NCBI GenBank assembly: GCA_965661085.1 | Contig: CBFIDA010000001.1 | Location: 124,001 to 188,000 of the forward strand | Reading direction: 5' to 3' | Length of the DNA: 64,000 bases | DNA from: CBFIDA01 sp965661085 | Lineage (GTDB): Bacteria; Pseudomonadota; Gammaproteobacteria; Comchoanobacterales; Comchoanobacteraceae | In this document: positions 44,469 through 52,685 of the stretch, one piece after another | Position numbering within the stretch: position 1 is the stretch's first letter | Layout of the letters: every line of letters starts with the position of its first letter | Position numbers and translations under genes: made by a program | Notes under the pieces: model-generated | What the model was told of the DNA's origin: nothing | Seen by the model: only the letters and a program-made list of their open reading frames with translations | The model's database searches: none

Positions 44469-45608
44469 ATGCGTATAAGCTCAAGATACCTCAAACAGTT
44501 GCTTGGTCCCAAACTTGCTTCGCCTCAACTGATCCCACCATTCAGAGCATACAATCGTTTGCGCCATCAGAAAACGCAGATCAATCACAGTGCCCCCAAA
44601 GTCAACACAGGCATCAAGGCTATATTCCAAAACATCCATGCAGTGCCGCCACACAATGTGGACAGTACCGAACGGCTCACATTGTCCTACGAGTCAAATC
44701 TCACACCGCAAATGTTGATTCAGGGAATGCGACATTTCCCCAACGTACGTGACATCATGCTCCATGGGTGGCATCCCCTTACCGACCAACACATGCTGAG
44801 CATCTTACGTCAATTGCCAAAATTGACATCCTTGGGTCTCTATCTCTGCCCAAGGCTGACCGATGGTCTGATGTCTACACTCGCCCAAAAATCTCTCCCC
44901 CTGGAAGCAATCGAACTGTCCAAAGTTTCTTTCAATCACACAGGGCTAAGCACTTTGGCAAAATTGGGCCATTTGCGTCACCTGACTTTGCGTGACAGCA
45001 ACAAACTGGGGCACGCAAGTGTTGTGGTCGCTGCGAAACATTGTACCCTTGAAACCCTTGATGTCTCAGGCTTGGATGGCATCAATGTGGCAACGCTTGC
45101 CGCATTGAATGCCCATACTTCGACTCTACAGCGAGCAAACTTTTCCAACATCGCTGCCGTCGACCCAGTTTTTTTATCGCATTTTGTCAAACAGAACCCC
45201 TCACTGCGCGTGCTCGATATCTGTCTCAACGATCAAATCACCAATCGAAGCATCGAACACGTTGTCGCTGCATGTCCCCAGCTTGAAGTCTTATCGACGT
45301 CCTTTGCCAAAAAATTGACCAACGATGTCACAGCATCCTTGGCTGAACATGGCAAAAACATTCGAAATCTGTCTTTGGCTTATATGCCAAATTTAACCGA
45401 TGAAGGCATCTCAACACTGAGTCAAGGCTGTCAAAAACTTGAGCATCTGGATGTTTCTGGCTGCAACAAACTGACTACCAAGAGTCTCATGACCCTTAAG
45501 ACACACTGCCCAAATCTGAAAGAGGTGCTGTGCCATGGCACACGCATGCAACATGACAGGCTCCCACAGTGTGAGTCTCAAAGCCATCATCAAAAATACA
45601 TGCGCTGA
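44469..45608 (+). CDS. Leucine-rich-repeat protein 3 with long basic N-terminus
   Basis: The 379-aa protein has about eleven LRR units from about 70 to 355 (LTSLGLYLCPRLTDGLMSTL, IRNLSLAYMPNLTDEGISTL, LEHLDVSGCNKLTTKSLMTL). No Asp or Glu occurs in the first 64 residues, which are rich in Arg, Lys, Gln, Pro and Leu (MRISSRYLKQLLGPKLASPQ and on). The leader AGGATGACACCCCA before the ATG recurs almost exactly before gene 4. This suggests duplication of whole units including the upstream region. Confidence 0.8.
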   Translation: MRISSRYLKQLLGPKLASPQLIPPFRAYNRLRHQKTQINHSAPKVNTGIKAIFQNIHAVPPHNVDSTERLTLSYESNLTPQMLIQGMRHFPNVRDIMLHGWHPLTDQHMLSILRQLPKLTSLGLYLCPRLTDGLMSTLAQKSLPLEAIELSKVSFNHTGLSTLAKLGHLRHLTLRDSNKLGHASVVVAAKHCTLETLDVSGLDGINVATLAALNAHTSTLQRANFSNIAAVDPVFLSHFVKQNPSLRVLDICLNDQITNRSIEHVVAACPQLEVLSTSFAKKLTNDVTASLAEHGKNIRNLSLAYMPNLTDEGISTLSQGCQKLEHLDVSGCNKLTTKSLMTLKTHCPNLKEVLCHGTRMQHDRLPQCESQSHHQKYMR

Positions 45609-45638
45609 TTGACGGACATTCTCAGAGTATGTTAGGTT
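45609..45638 (+). promoter_or_regulatory. Possible promoter for LRR gene 4
   Basis: TTGACG (45609-45614, five of six matches) and TAGGTT (45633-45638) are 18 bases apart, in the short gap between LRR genes 3 and 4. The TTGACG overlaps the end of gene 3 (stop at 45606-45608). Confidence 0.3.
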
Positions 45639-45651
45639 ATTTTTTTTTAGG

Positions 45652-46341
45652 ATGATACCCCACCATGTTCACAAATTTTCTTCGAAAAATCTTACCGTCA
45701 CACGCTGGAAATCAAATGCCTCTCCCCGGCTCAACAAACCATTTGGAACAGGGCGTGGCGGTTACCTAAAAAAGCCCTATCCATTGCGTATCCCCCTTTC
45801 AAAGGCAGATCCATTGTCTTCTGAGCTACGTTTGGAAAAAGACAGCACCTCTTTGACGGTCAATGACTATTTGAACAAATATCAAGCACTAAAAAAATGG
45901 GACAATACGTATCCAACCATCACGAGCTTGAATTTAGAATATTGCTCAAGACTGACCGACCCATCAATCCAAACATTGATTGAAGCTTTGGGCCCCAAGC
46001 TTTGTGACATCAAACTCAACCATTGTACAGGCGTCACAGACAAAGTGATGTTGACGATTGCTGAATGCTGTCCGGACTTGATCCATCTTGATGTGCGCCA
46101 TACCCCCATTCAATCGACCGAAAGCATCATGGCCATTGTCAAAGAGTGTCAACACCTCAAGTCCTTCGAACGCGATACAACTCAGGTGGCATGTGTGAAG
46201 ACACGTCGCGCTGGTTTGGAGACATTGCGACAATCCATCACCCATCAACGTCATGCCAAGCATGCGCAAACACATCCCATAGAAGCACGCACACACATGT
46301 TGCATCATCTAGAATCTGATGGGAAAAACATCACACCATAA
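45652..46341 (+). CDS. Leucine-rich-repeat protein 4, short, possibly frameshifted at its start
   Basis: The 229-aa frame has only about three or four LRR units (about 88-165: ITSLNLEYCSRLTDPSIQTL, KLCDIKLNHCTGVTDKVMLT), then a basic tail with many His and Arg. The first acidic residue is D53. The ATG at 45652 has an AGG pressed against it, which is poor. By comparison with gene 3, the matching start is the ATG at 45664 (same leader AGGATGAYACCCCA). That ATG opens another frame, MFTNFLRKILPSHAG, which resembles the start of protein 2 (MFRFPKFLRSVPR) but stops after 34 codons. A small indel near 45690-45715 would join the two. Confidence 0.65.
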   Translation: MIPHHVHKFSSKNLTVTRWKSNASPRLNKPFGTGRGGYLKKPYPLRIPLSKADPLSSELRLEKDSTSLTVNDYLNKYQALKKWDNTYPTITSLNLEYCSRLTDPSIQTLIEALGPKLCDIKLNHCTGVTDKVMLTIAECCPDLIHLDVRHTPIQSTESIMAIVKECQHLKSFERDTTQVACVKTRRAGLETLRQSITHQRHAKHAQTHPIEARTHMLHHLESDGKNITP

Positions 46342-46355
46342 GTGTGATTATGGCC

Positions 46356-47546
46356 TCAATGTGATGCATCTGGCCATTGTAAACCCTGCAGGATTGTGTG
46401 TGCACGGAGACAATGCATGGCCGATTCAAATTGGCGCAATGCCATGTGACTGAGGATCAACAATTGATGCCATGGCGCGTCCAACACTTGACCATCAAGG
46501 TGTTGGAGCATCTCTAGAGTTTGCGTCCACAGCCCGCAACGTGCATAGGCGTAGGCCAAGCCTTGATAAAAAGCATCATGGCAATGGTCTGGCCCATATT
46601 TCAACCATCGGTTCAATGTTTTGATTTGTGCTTGGGCGTCACCGGGTGTCATGGCATACAACGCACACAACCCATGGTCCCAATCTTTGGGGATCATCTG
46701 CTCCAAATACTTGACAGCCTCTGCCACCTCATCATGGCGCAGCAATACACCCACATACGCTTTTTGGATTGCTGGCACTTTTCGATCGGCTTTTGGCATC
46801 GCTTTCCAAACGGTCATGGTGGACGCAACATCTGCATCTGAATGCTTGAACACATGCATGCTGAACGTTTGGCTGAAATCTGGATAGTGTTTCGACATCA
46901 CACCTCGATGTCGATTGAAGACCTGACATACCGATCTCAAACCCTCACCTTTCATACCACTGGCCATCACACACTGCAGCCACATTTTAAGAAACAAGGC
47001 GGATTGTGGCGCTTGTTGGAACATGTGCTGCCAAATCGCATGCGCGGCTTCATACTGACCGTGCCACTGCAATTGCATCGCCTTGGGGGCCTGAAGCTTG
47101 GCCCAATCCTGATGCTTAAAATGACAGGCATCGAGCACATGCACTTCTGAGGCATACAAAAGTCCTTTCAACCACGCCGACAACAGTTTGGCCGTGTCGG
47201 CACTGGCGCTTTGACGTTTGGTCAGCCGATCAAGCACACGCATGACTTGGGTCATATCCCCCATCAGGAAGGGTTGTACCAACGCCTCCCAGTGCTTTTG
47301 TGTTTTCAAAGCCCGACCAACACGGCCGGAACGCATCCAAACCATCAAGCGATACCAGCCTGCCATCACCGTCGACAACAACACAAACATGACGAACAAT
47401 GCAATCAACACAATCCACAACGATGTTTCAATTTCAAGATGCTGGTGATGCAAGGTCACTGTGGCCTGGAGCCAAACATTGTGGGTCACTTTCAACCACA
47501 GCACGCCCGCACAAAACGTCAAAAACCCCCACAACAAACGTATCAT
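46356..47546 (-). CDS. hemY: HemY-like TPR membrane protein
   Basis: HemY is an inner-membrane protein encoded after hemX in gammaproteobacteria; its exact role in haem metabolism is unclear. The 396-aa product has two N-terminal hydrophobic segments (LLWGFLTFCAGVLWLKV, LWIVLIALFVMFVLLST). Helical TPR-type sequence follows to the end. The motif GRVGRALKTQKHWEALVQ corresponds to the conserved region after the second membrane helix. The ATG overlaps the hemX stop. Confidence 0.85.
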   Translation of the reverse strand: MIRLLWGFLTFCAGVLWLKVTHNVWLQATVTLHHQHLEIETSLWIVLIALFVMFVLLSTVMAGWYRLMVWMRSGRVGRALKTQKHWEALVQPFLMGDMTQVMRVLDRLTKRQSASADTAKLLSAWLKGLLYASEVHVLDACHFKHQDWAKLQAPKAMQLQWHGQYEAAHAIWQHMFQQAPQSALFLKMWLQCVMASGMKGEGLRSVCQVFNRHRGVMSKHYPDFSQTFSMHVFKHSDADVASTMTVWKAMPKADRKVPAIQKAYVGVLLRHDEVAEAVKYLEQMIPKDWDHGLCALYAMTPGDAQAQIKTLNRWLKYGPDHCHDAFYQGLAYAYARCGLWTQTLEMLQHLDGQVLDAPWHQLLILSHMALRQFESAMHCLRAHTILQGLQWPDASH

Positions 47547-48451
47547 GACACAACTCCCTGGGTATTGAAACGACGTTCAGATGCCCGTATTTTCTCTAAA
47601 ACTTCTGCTTTGGTGAGGGCATGTTTCCCCACCTGAGGCCTTGACCCTTTGGCAGCGAGCGGTCTGGAAGTCGCCAATAAGGCATCGATGATCTGGATCA
47701 AGCGTGCATGATGCATCATGGGTTTGGCGACATGCAATGTGTCCAGGTGTCGTACAGCCTTTTGCATGGACGCTTCACCACGAAATACCGACAGCGTTTT
47801 CAATCGGTCAATGGTTTGGCGGTACAGCGCCGATTGCCCCAAACGGGCAGCCCATTGCAATTGTTGCAAAGTGACATAAGCCAGTGTTCGTTCCGTTTGA
47901 CTGATCTCAGGTCGTGTACGCACAGCAACCCATTTGGACCAATCCATGCCCAAAAATTTCACAGGACGCTGCTGTGGCAAGCTTTGTGACCGTGCCAACC
48001 ACTGCAGCATCGCTTGGGTGGTCTGCAACACGTCAGACATCACACAAACCGAGTGTTGTGGCACTTTGTGGGCCTCGTGTTGCATGGCATGTGCCAGCAT
48101 TTGCCACTGGGGATGTGTTTTAACAGGCAGATGCGTGGCCAACCAAGCCATGTGATGCGCCATGCGTGCTTCCGAACAAGGGCCTTGTGTATGCAGTGGC
48201 ATCAACAACAATGACTTTCTTAAGCTCTGAAGAAACCGTTGATCTTGATTTGCCAAAGGATAAGGGTGGGCATGTGTTTGCAAGCGTTCGACACGTGCCG
48301 TCAATGCTGCCACTTGGGCTTTCAAATGGGTGATGTTGCGCCAATACAAAATGGGATACGCACTCGACACCAAAATGACCGCACAAAGCCCCATGCCCCA
48401 GAAACATGAACGACGACCATCTTTCAAACCAGCTCGGATGCGCTGCAACAT
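47543..48451 (-). CDS. hemX: HemX-like membrane protein
   Basis: This is an inner-membrane protein of the hemCDXY cluster. The 302-aa product has a short cytoplasmic start, one membrane segment (MGLCAVILVSSAYPILYW, about 20-37), a coiled-coil stretch (HLKAQVAALTARVERLQT) and a periplasmic domain. It is shorter than E. coli HemX (393). I start at ATG 48451, with AGGAG at spacing five. The identification depends largely on its place between hemD and hemY, because the sequence is loosely conserved. Confidence 0.75.
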   Translation of the reverse strand: MLQRIRAGLKDGRRSCFWGMGLCAVILVSSAYPILYWRNITHLKAQVAALTARVERLQTHAHPYPLANQDQRFLQSLRKSLLLMPLHTQGPCSEARMAHHMAWLATHLPVKTHPQWQMLAHAMQHEAHKVPQHSVCVMSDVLQTTQAMLQWLARSQSLPQQRPVKFLGMDWSKWVAVRTRPEISQTERTLAYVTLQQLQWAARLGQSALYRQTIDRLKTLSVFRGEASMQKAVRHLDTLHVAKPMMHHARLIQIIDALLATSRPLAAKGSRPQVGKHALTKAEVLEKIRASERRFNTQGVVS

Positions 48452-48554
48452 GCGGACTCCTGTTTCCATGAAATGCCATCATACAGCTTACCACGAATTG
48501 CCGCACATGCCTATGCATGCCAGCAAATGACACCCATACAATTTGGACATGGCT

Positions 48555-49301
48555 TCAGTGTGGCACAGCTTGCGCAATGGCATGCCCAATGGCGTCATGA
48601 TCCATGGACGCAGCCACGGTGATCGACAATGTAGGCTGTGCCACTGCCCAAAGCGAGGCAAGACGATCTGAGGCCACCACCCAACCGCATTGGGCAAACA
48701 ATGTTGCATCATGATCCTGAGCCATGACTGACAACATGTGGTGCAAAGTCACCCTACTGGCCACCACCGTGACATCACCAGGCATCAAAGCTCGGCGCCA
48801 TCGATCGATGGCCTTGCCATCATGATCCATGTCGTACAATGGTGCACACAGCACATCATGCCCCCGCGCCACCAATGTCGTTTCCAGAACACCACGACGT
48901 TGCACACCTGTGATGATGCCAATCTTTTCTTTGGGCACAGGCGGCAGCATGGCAAGCAGCCCTTCTGTGCCCGCCTCTACTGCTGCAGGATACATCACAT
49001 GCGGATGCCCGAGTGTTTGCAGCTGTTGCCCTGTGGTGGGGCCAATGGCTGCACAATGTTGTGCGCGATGATCTGCACACCACGATGGATATCGTGCATG
49101 CCAAAGACGTATGGCATGACCACTGGTGAAGATCAAACGATCCATCTCTGCCATCTTTTGACCCAACGTCACCCAATCTAAGCCTTCAACAACACGCGCC
49201 CGTGTAAAAGGCACGGGGCAAACACGCTGAAAATCAGCCCGCAAAAAACGCTGCAGGTCGTGGACACTCGGTTCAGATTGCGTCAACCAAATTGTTGTCA
49301 T
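48555..49301 (-). CDS. hemD: Uroporphyrinogen-III synthase
   Basis: It closes hydroxymethylbilane to uroporphyrinogen III in haem synthesis. The 248-aa protein shows the two-domain family pattern: TSGHAIRLWHARY (FTS-type first domain, near 60-72), AIGPTTGQQLQTLG (near 85-98), KEKIGIITGVQRRGVLETTL, and VVASRVTLHHML in the place of the second-domain TSxxxV motif. GAGGG is six bases before the ATG at 49301. hemC, usually directly upstream, is not present; recO lies there instead. Confidence 0.86.
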   Translation of the reverse strand: MTTIWLTQSEPSVHDLQRFLRADFQRVCPVPFTRARVVEGLDWVTLGQKMAEMDRLIFTSGHAIRLWHARYPSWCADHRAQHCAAIGPTTGQQLQTLGHPHVMYPAAVEAGTEGLLAMLPPVPKEKIGIITGVQRRGVLETTLVARGHDVLCAPLYDMDHDGKAIDRWRRALMPGDVTVVASRVTLHHMLSVMAQDHDATLFAQCGWVVASDRLASLWAVAQPTLSITVAASMDHDAIGHAIAQAVPH

Positions 49302-49406
49302 GTTCAACCCTCATTTCAAAAACATTCACACACGCTGAACCCCATCCTACGCTCATTTTAAAAGCTTTAGGCCGACGATGCAAAATGGTCCAAGCATGCG
49401 CACCGC

Positions 49407-50156
49407 TCATAACGTTGTGTCCAACGGGGCATCTTTTTTCACAGGCTTCCTCGAGAAAGCTGGCTGTTCAAACAACGCACGTGACTTGATTTTCTGATCG
49501 CCCAAAGCACCCTGAAGTGCAAGACGACAAAGCTTTTTGGCTGCTGGCAGCACACCTGGCACCGTCCAATTTTGTGCTGCCATGGCCATCAAATGCACAC
49601 GACTGAAACGTTGTTGACTGGCAAGCTGGGCAGGTACAAAACCAAGGTCAAAATGATACTGATAATACGCATGATCAGAAGCCAAAACCTGATCAAAGGG
49701 TAAACCGTAACCCAAAGCATGTAAAAGCTGCAAATCAAAATGCCGTAAAACGGCCTGCAATGGTGCTTCGGGGGTGGCCAAATTTTGCATCACCACACCA
49801 TACGCGGCAAACACCTCTGGATGTGCATCCCAAGGCTGGCAGAGTTTCAAGATCAATTCGTTGAGATACATGCCACACATCAAGCGTTCACCCGTCAACC
49901 AGCATGCAGCGCCATCACGCTCCATCAAGACCGTGCGCAATAAATCGCTGTGGCCCTTTTGAGCCGTCCACCAATACAACTGAAAAGGAGACAGAGCCCG
50001 TCGACCTTGTCGTCGTTGGGTGGCACACCGTGTCACAGCCGTCACCACACCACTTTTTTCTGAAAACAAAAATGCCAGCACCTTGCCTTCCCTCAAGGGT
50101 TTGGTGTGCAGCAAAAACGCATGGCTTTCCCAAGAAACTTTTGGTGCACGACGCAT
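49407..50156 (-). CDS. recO: DNA repair protein RecO
   Basis: It loads RecA at gaps with RecF and RecR. The 249-aa protein has an OB-fold start (SHAFLLHTKPLREGKVLAFLF), then YLNELILKLCQPWDAHPEVF and LRHFDLQLLHALGYGLPFD, which are typical. No zinc-binding cysteines are obvious. The ATG at 50156 has AAGGGG upstream; a GTG three bases before is too close to it. It follows era by 9 bases. Confidence 0.9.
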   Translation of the reverse strand: MRRAPKVSWESHAFLLHTKPLREGKVLAFLFSEKSGVVTAVTRCATQRRQGRRALSPFQLYWWTAQKGHSDLLRTVLMERDGAACWLTGERLMCGMYLNELILKLCQPWDAHPEVFAAYGVVMQNLATPEAPLQAVLRHFDLQLLHALGYGLPFDQVLASDHAYYQYHFDLGFVPAQLASQQRFSRVHLMAMAAQNWTVPGVLPAAKKLCRLALQGALGDQKIKSRALFEQPAFSRKPVKKDAPLDTTL

Positions 50157-50165
50157 CACATCCCC

Positions 50166-51062
50166 TTAAAAAAAAGCATCATGGACCTCATCGGGCAAAT
50201 CATCCACCCAACCTTTTTTCACCTTCACCCACAATTTGAGGTAAAATTTCATCTTGTAGCGTTTTTCAAGACGCTTTCTGGCCTTGGTGCCCACTTGCTT
50301 CAGCATTTGGCCACCATGCCCCACAACAATCTTCTTTTGACCCTCATGCTCGACCCAAATCACCACATTGGCACGCCATATGGCACTTTCTTTCACCAAC
50401 GCATCCACCTGAACATGGATTGCATAGGGCAGTTCTTGCTGACAACTGAACATCAACTGCTCGCGCACCGCCTCGGCAATGAAGAAAGCCTCATCGCGAT
50501 CGCTGACAGCCTGACCGGCCTCAAACAGATGCGGCCCCTCAGCCAGCTGACTTTGACACCAATGGAGCAATGCTGGAATGCCATCGCCTGTTTTGGCAGA
50601 AATGGAAGTCACTTCGGAAAAATCATGTTTGGTGCGCAACGATGCCACCCCTTCAAGCAGCGCTGCCTCAGAAGGCAAACGGTCGACTTTGTTGATGCAA
50701 AGCAACGTCGGTCGCGCTGCGGTCTTGATGCTTTCAAGGGCCCAATCGTCATCTTGGCTCCAGGAATTGGCGGTGACCATAAAGACAATGAGATCGGCTT
50801 CTCGCATTGATGTGCTGGCCACACGATTCATCATGCGATTCAGCGCACGTGGCTGCTTGCTGTGGATGCCTGGTGTGTCCAAAAACAGCAACTGGTGTTG
50901 CCCCATGGTTTTCACACCCAGAATTTGATGACGTGTGGTTTGTGCTTTGGGGGTCACAATGCTCAGACGTTGATCCAAGATGGCATTCAACAAGGTTGAC
51001 TTCCCCACATTGGGCCGACCAATGATGGCAATTCTGCCGCAATATGTTTTAAGATCTGCCAT
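50166..51062 (-). CDS. era: GTPase Era
   Basis: This GTPase binds 16S rRNA during 30S maturation. The 298-aa protein shows the G1 motif GRPNVGKST at about 15-23, G3 in DTPGIHSKQP, G4 in NKVDRLP, and G5 near SAKTGDG. The C-terminal KH domain carries VVGHGGQMLKQVGTKARKRLE. It overlaps rnc by 14 bases. Confidence 0.96.
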   Translation of the reverse strand: MADLKTYCGRIAIIGRPNVGKSTLLNAILDQRLSIVTPKAQTTRHQILGVKTMGQHQLLFLDTPGIHSKQPRALNRMMNRVASTSMREADLIVFMVTANSWSQDDDWALESIKTAARPTLLCINKVDRLPSEAALLEGVASLRTKHDFSEVTSISAKTGDGIPALLHWCQSQLAEGPHLFEAGQAVSDRDEAFFIAEAVREQLMFSCQQELPYAIHVQVDALVKESAIWRANVVIWVEHEGQKKIVVGHGGQMLKQVGTKARKRLEKRYKMKFYLKLWVKVKKGWVDDLPDEVHDAFF

Positions 51063-51738
51063 GTTTTTGGTCCTCCAACCAAATCAGATAGGCCTGCGCG
51101 GCCATTTGTTCGGCTTGTTGTTTCGAGCGTCCATGCCCATGGGTGGTATGATTCAGTTCTGCAATCTGACATCGGACATAAAACACACACTGATGGGCTC
51201 GGCCCACAGTGCGTGTGACGTGGTATTCAGGCAGCGTCAGCCGATTGCCTTGTGCGTATTCTTGCAACATGGTTTTACTGTGCTTGCAGGGCCCATCAGG
51301 GTCAAGCTTTTCAAACGTGGGACGATACCACTCACGAATGATGGCATCGACCTTTTGCCAATCTGAATCTAAAAAGATGGCGCCAATGACAGCCTCGACG
51401 GCATCGGCCAAAATCGACTCACGATAATGACCCACTGCATGCTTTTCACCTGGCCCCACGATCAAGGCATCATTCAGAAACAATTGCTTGGCCAAAATCA
51501 CCAACTGTTTTTTATTGACCAATTGTGCGCGCAGCTGACTCATTTGGCCTTCAGAGAAATCCGGATGGGTCTCAAACATCCAGCGCGTGATGACCGCAGA
51601 CAGCACCACATCACCCAAAAATTCAAGGCGCTCATTGTGCTGTGCACCCGCAGAACGATGGGTCAAGGCCTGGGTCAACAGCTTGGCATTCTGAAACGCA
51701 TAACCCAAATGTGCTTCCAGGGTTGATGCTGTGCTCAT
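51049..51738 (-). CDS. rnc: Ribonuclease III
   Basis: It cleaves double-stranded RNA in rRNA processing and mRNA control. At 229 aa it has the signature NERLEFLGDVVLSAVI near 35-50 (the usual GDSVL reads GDVVL), the second acidic site in LADAVEAVIGAIFLD, and a C-terminal double-stranded-RNA-binding domain. It starts with ATG overlapping the lepB stop. Confidence 0.95.
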   Translation of the reverse strand: MSTASTLEAHLGYAFQNAKLLTQALTHRSAGAQHNERLEFLGDVVLSAVITRWMFETHPDFSEGQMSQLRAQLVNKKQLVILAKQLFLNDALIVGPGEKHAVGHYRESILADAVEAVIGAIFLDSDWQKVDAIIREWYRPTFEKLDPDGPCKHSKTMLQEYAQGNRLTLPEYHVTRTVGRAHQCVFYVRCQIAELNHTTHGHGRSKQQAEQMAAQAYLIWLEDQKHGRS

Positions 51739-52682
51739 GGCGAAACCCAATGCCCCAAACGTTGCCAACGTATCAGGTGTTTGAAATCATGGTCTTGCCA
51801 AGCTGTGTGGTTCCAACTCATCCATATGAACATGGCACGGCCGACAAGATTTTGTGCTGGCACAAAGCCAAAGAATCGACTGTCACTGCTGAAATCTCGG
51901 TTGTCTCCCATCATGAAATAATGATGCGGGGGCACCACCCATGTGTGACGCATGCGCATGCCTGCTTGTGGTGCAATGTAAATGGCATGTGATACCGAAC
52001 CCAGCTGTTCGGTTTTTTTCAAAACCGGCGCACCAGGATCGACCGTCATGCTCGGGCCCACCACGCTTTGGGTCATTTTTTTGCCGTTGATGTAGAGCGT
52101 TTTGTGTGCATAGGTGATGCGGTCCCCCGGCAACCCCACCACACGTTTGACGTAATGGATTTTGGGATGATTGGGTGGGAAAAAGACCGCAATGTCGCCA
52201 CGCTTGGGCATGGCCATTGGCCAAAGCATGTGCCTGAACACCGGCATGCGTAGACCATAGGCGTACTGATTGACCAACAAAAAGTCACCAGGCAATACCG
52301 TGGGCTCCAATGAGCCTGTGGGCACACGGTAAGGCTGCACCACAAAGGAACGTACGCACCAAATCAGCAACAACATGGGGAAAAAATCACACACCTGAAA
52401 GACGAGAGCACAAGGCCTTTGGTCTGCAGCACGACGGTTGCACCACCATGTTTTCTCTAAAGCATACACCAAGGCCGACAACACCACACAGACCAGCAAC
52501 ACTTCTTCAATGCCCGTGATCATGATGGCAGAAAACAACAGGGCCAATGTCCATATAAACCAGGCTTGCGATGACAGATAGTCCGACAAAAATCCTTGCC
52601 CCGACCGTTTTTGCCAGCCATTCATGGCCAACATGGCGCCCAGCAGCACCACTGTCAAATTTAAAATCACTTGTATGTCCAT
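51735..52682 (-). CDS. lepB: Signal peptidase I
   Basis: It cleaves signal peptides at the periplasmic face of the inner membrane. At 315 aa it has two or three N-terminal hydrophobic segments (to about 75) and another near 100-115. The catalytic Ser is S124 in YRVPTGSLEPTV, where the usual Met after Ser is Leu. The catalytic Lys is K179 in YVKRVVGLPGD. MMGDNRDFSSDSRFFGFV closes the active-site region. GGGAG precedes the ATG. The stop overlaps rnc, and lepA is 3 bases upstream. Confidence 0.95.
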   Translation of the reverse strand: MDIQVILNLTVVLLGAMLAMNGWQKRSGQGFLSDYLSSQAWFIWTLALLFSAIMITGIEEVLLVCVVLSALVYALEKTWWCNRRAADQRPCALVFQVCDFFPMLLLIWCVRSFVVQPYRVPTGSLEPTVLPGDFLLVNQYAYGLRMPVFRHMLWPMAMPKRGDIAVFFPPNHPKIHYVKRVVGLPGDRITYAHKTLYINGKKMTQSVVGPSMTVDPGAPVLKKTEQLGSVSHAIYIAPQAGMRMRHTWVVPPHHYFMMGDNRDFSSDSRFFGFVPAQNLVGRAMFIWMSWNHTAWQDHDFKHLIRWQRLGHWVSP

Positions 52683-52685
52683 TGT

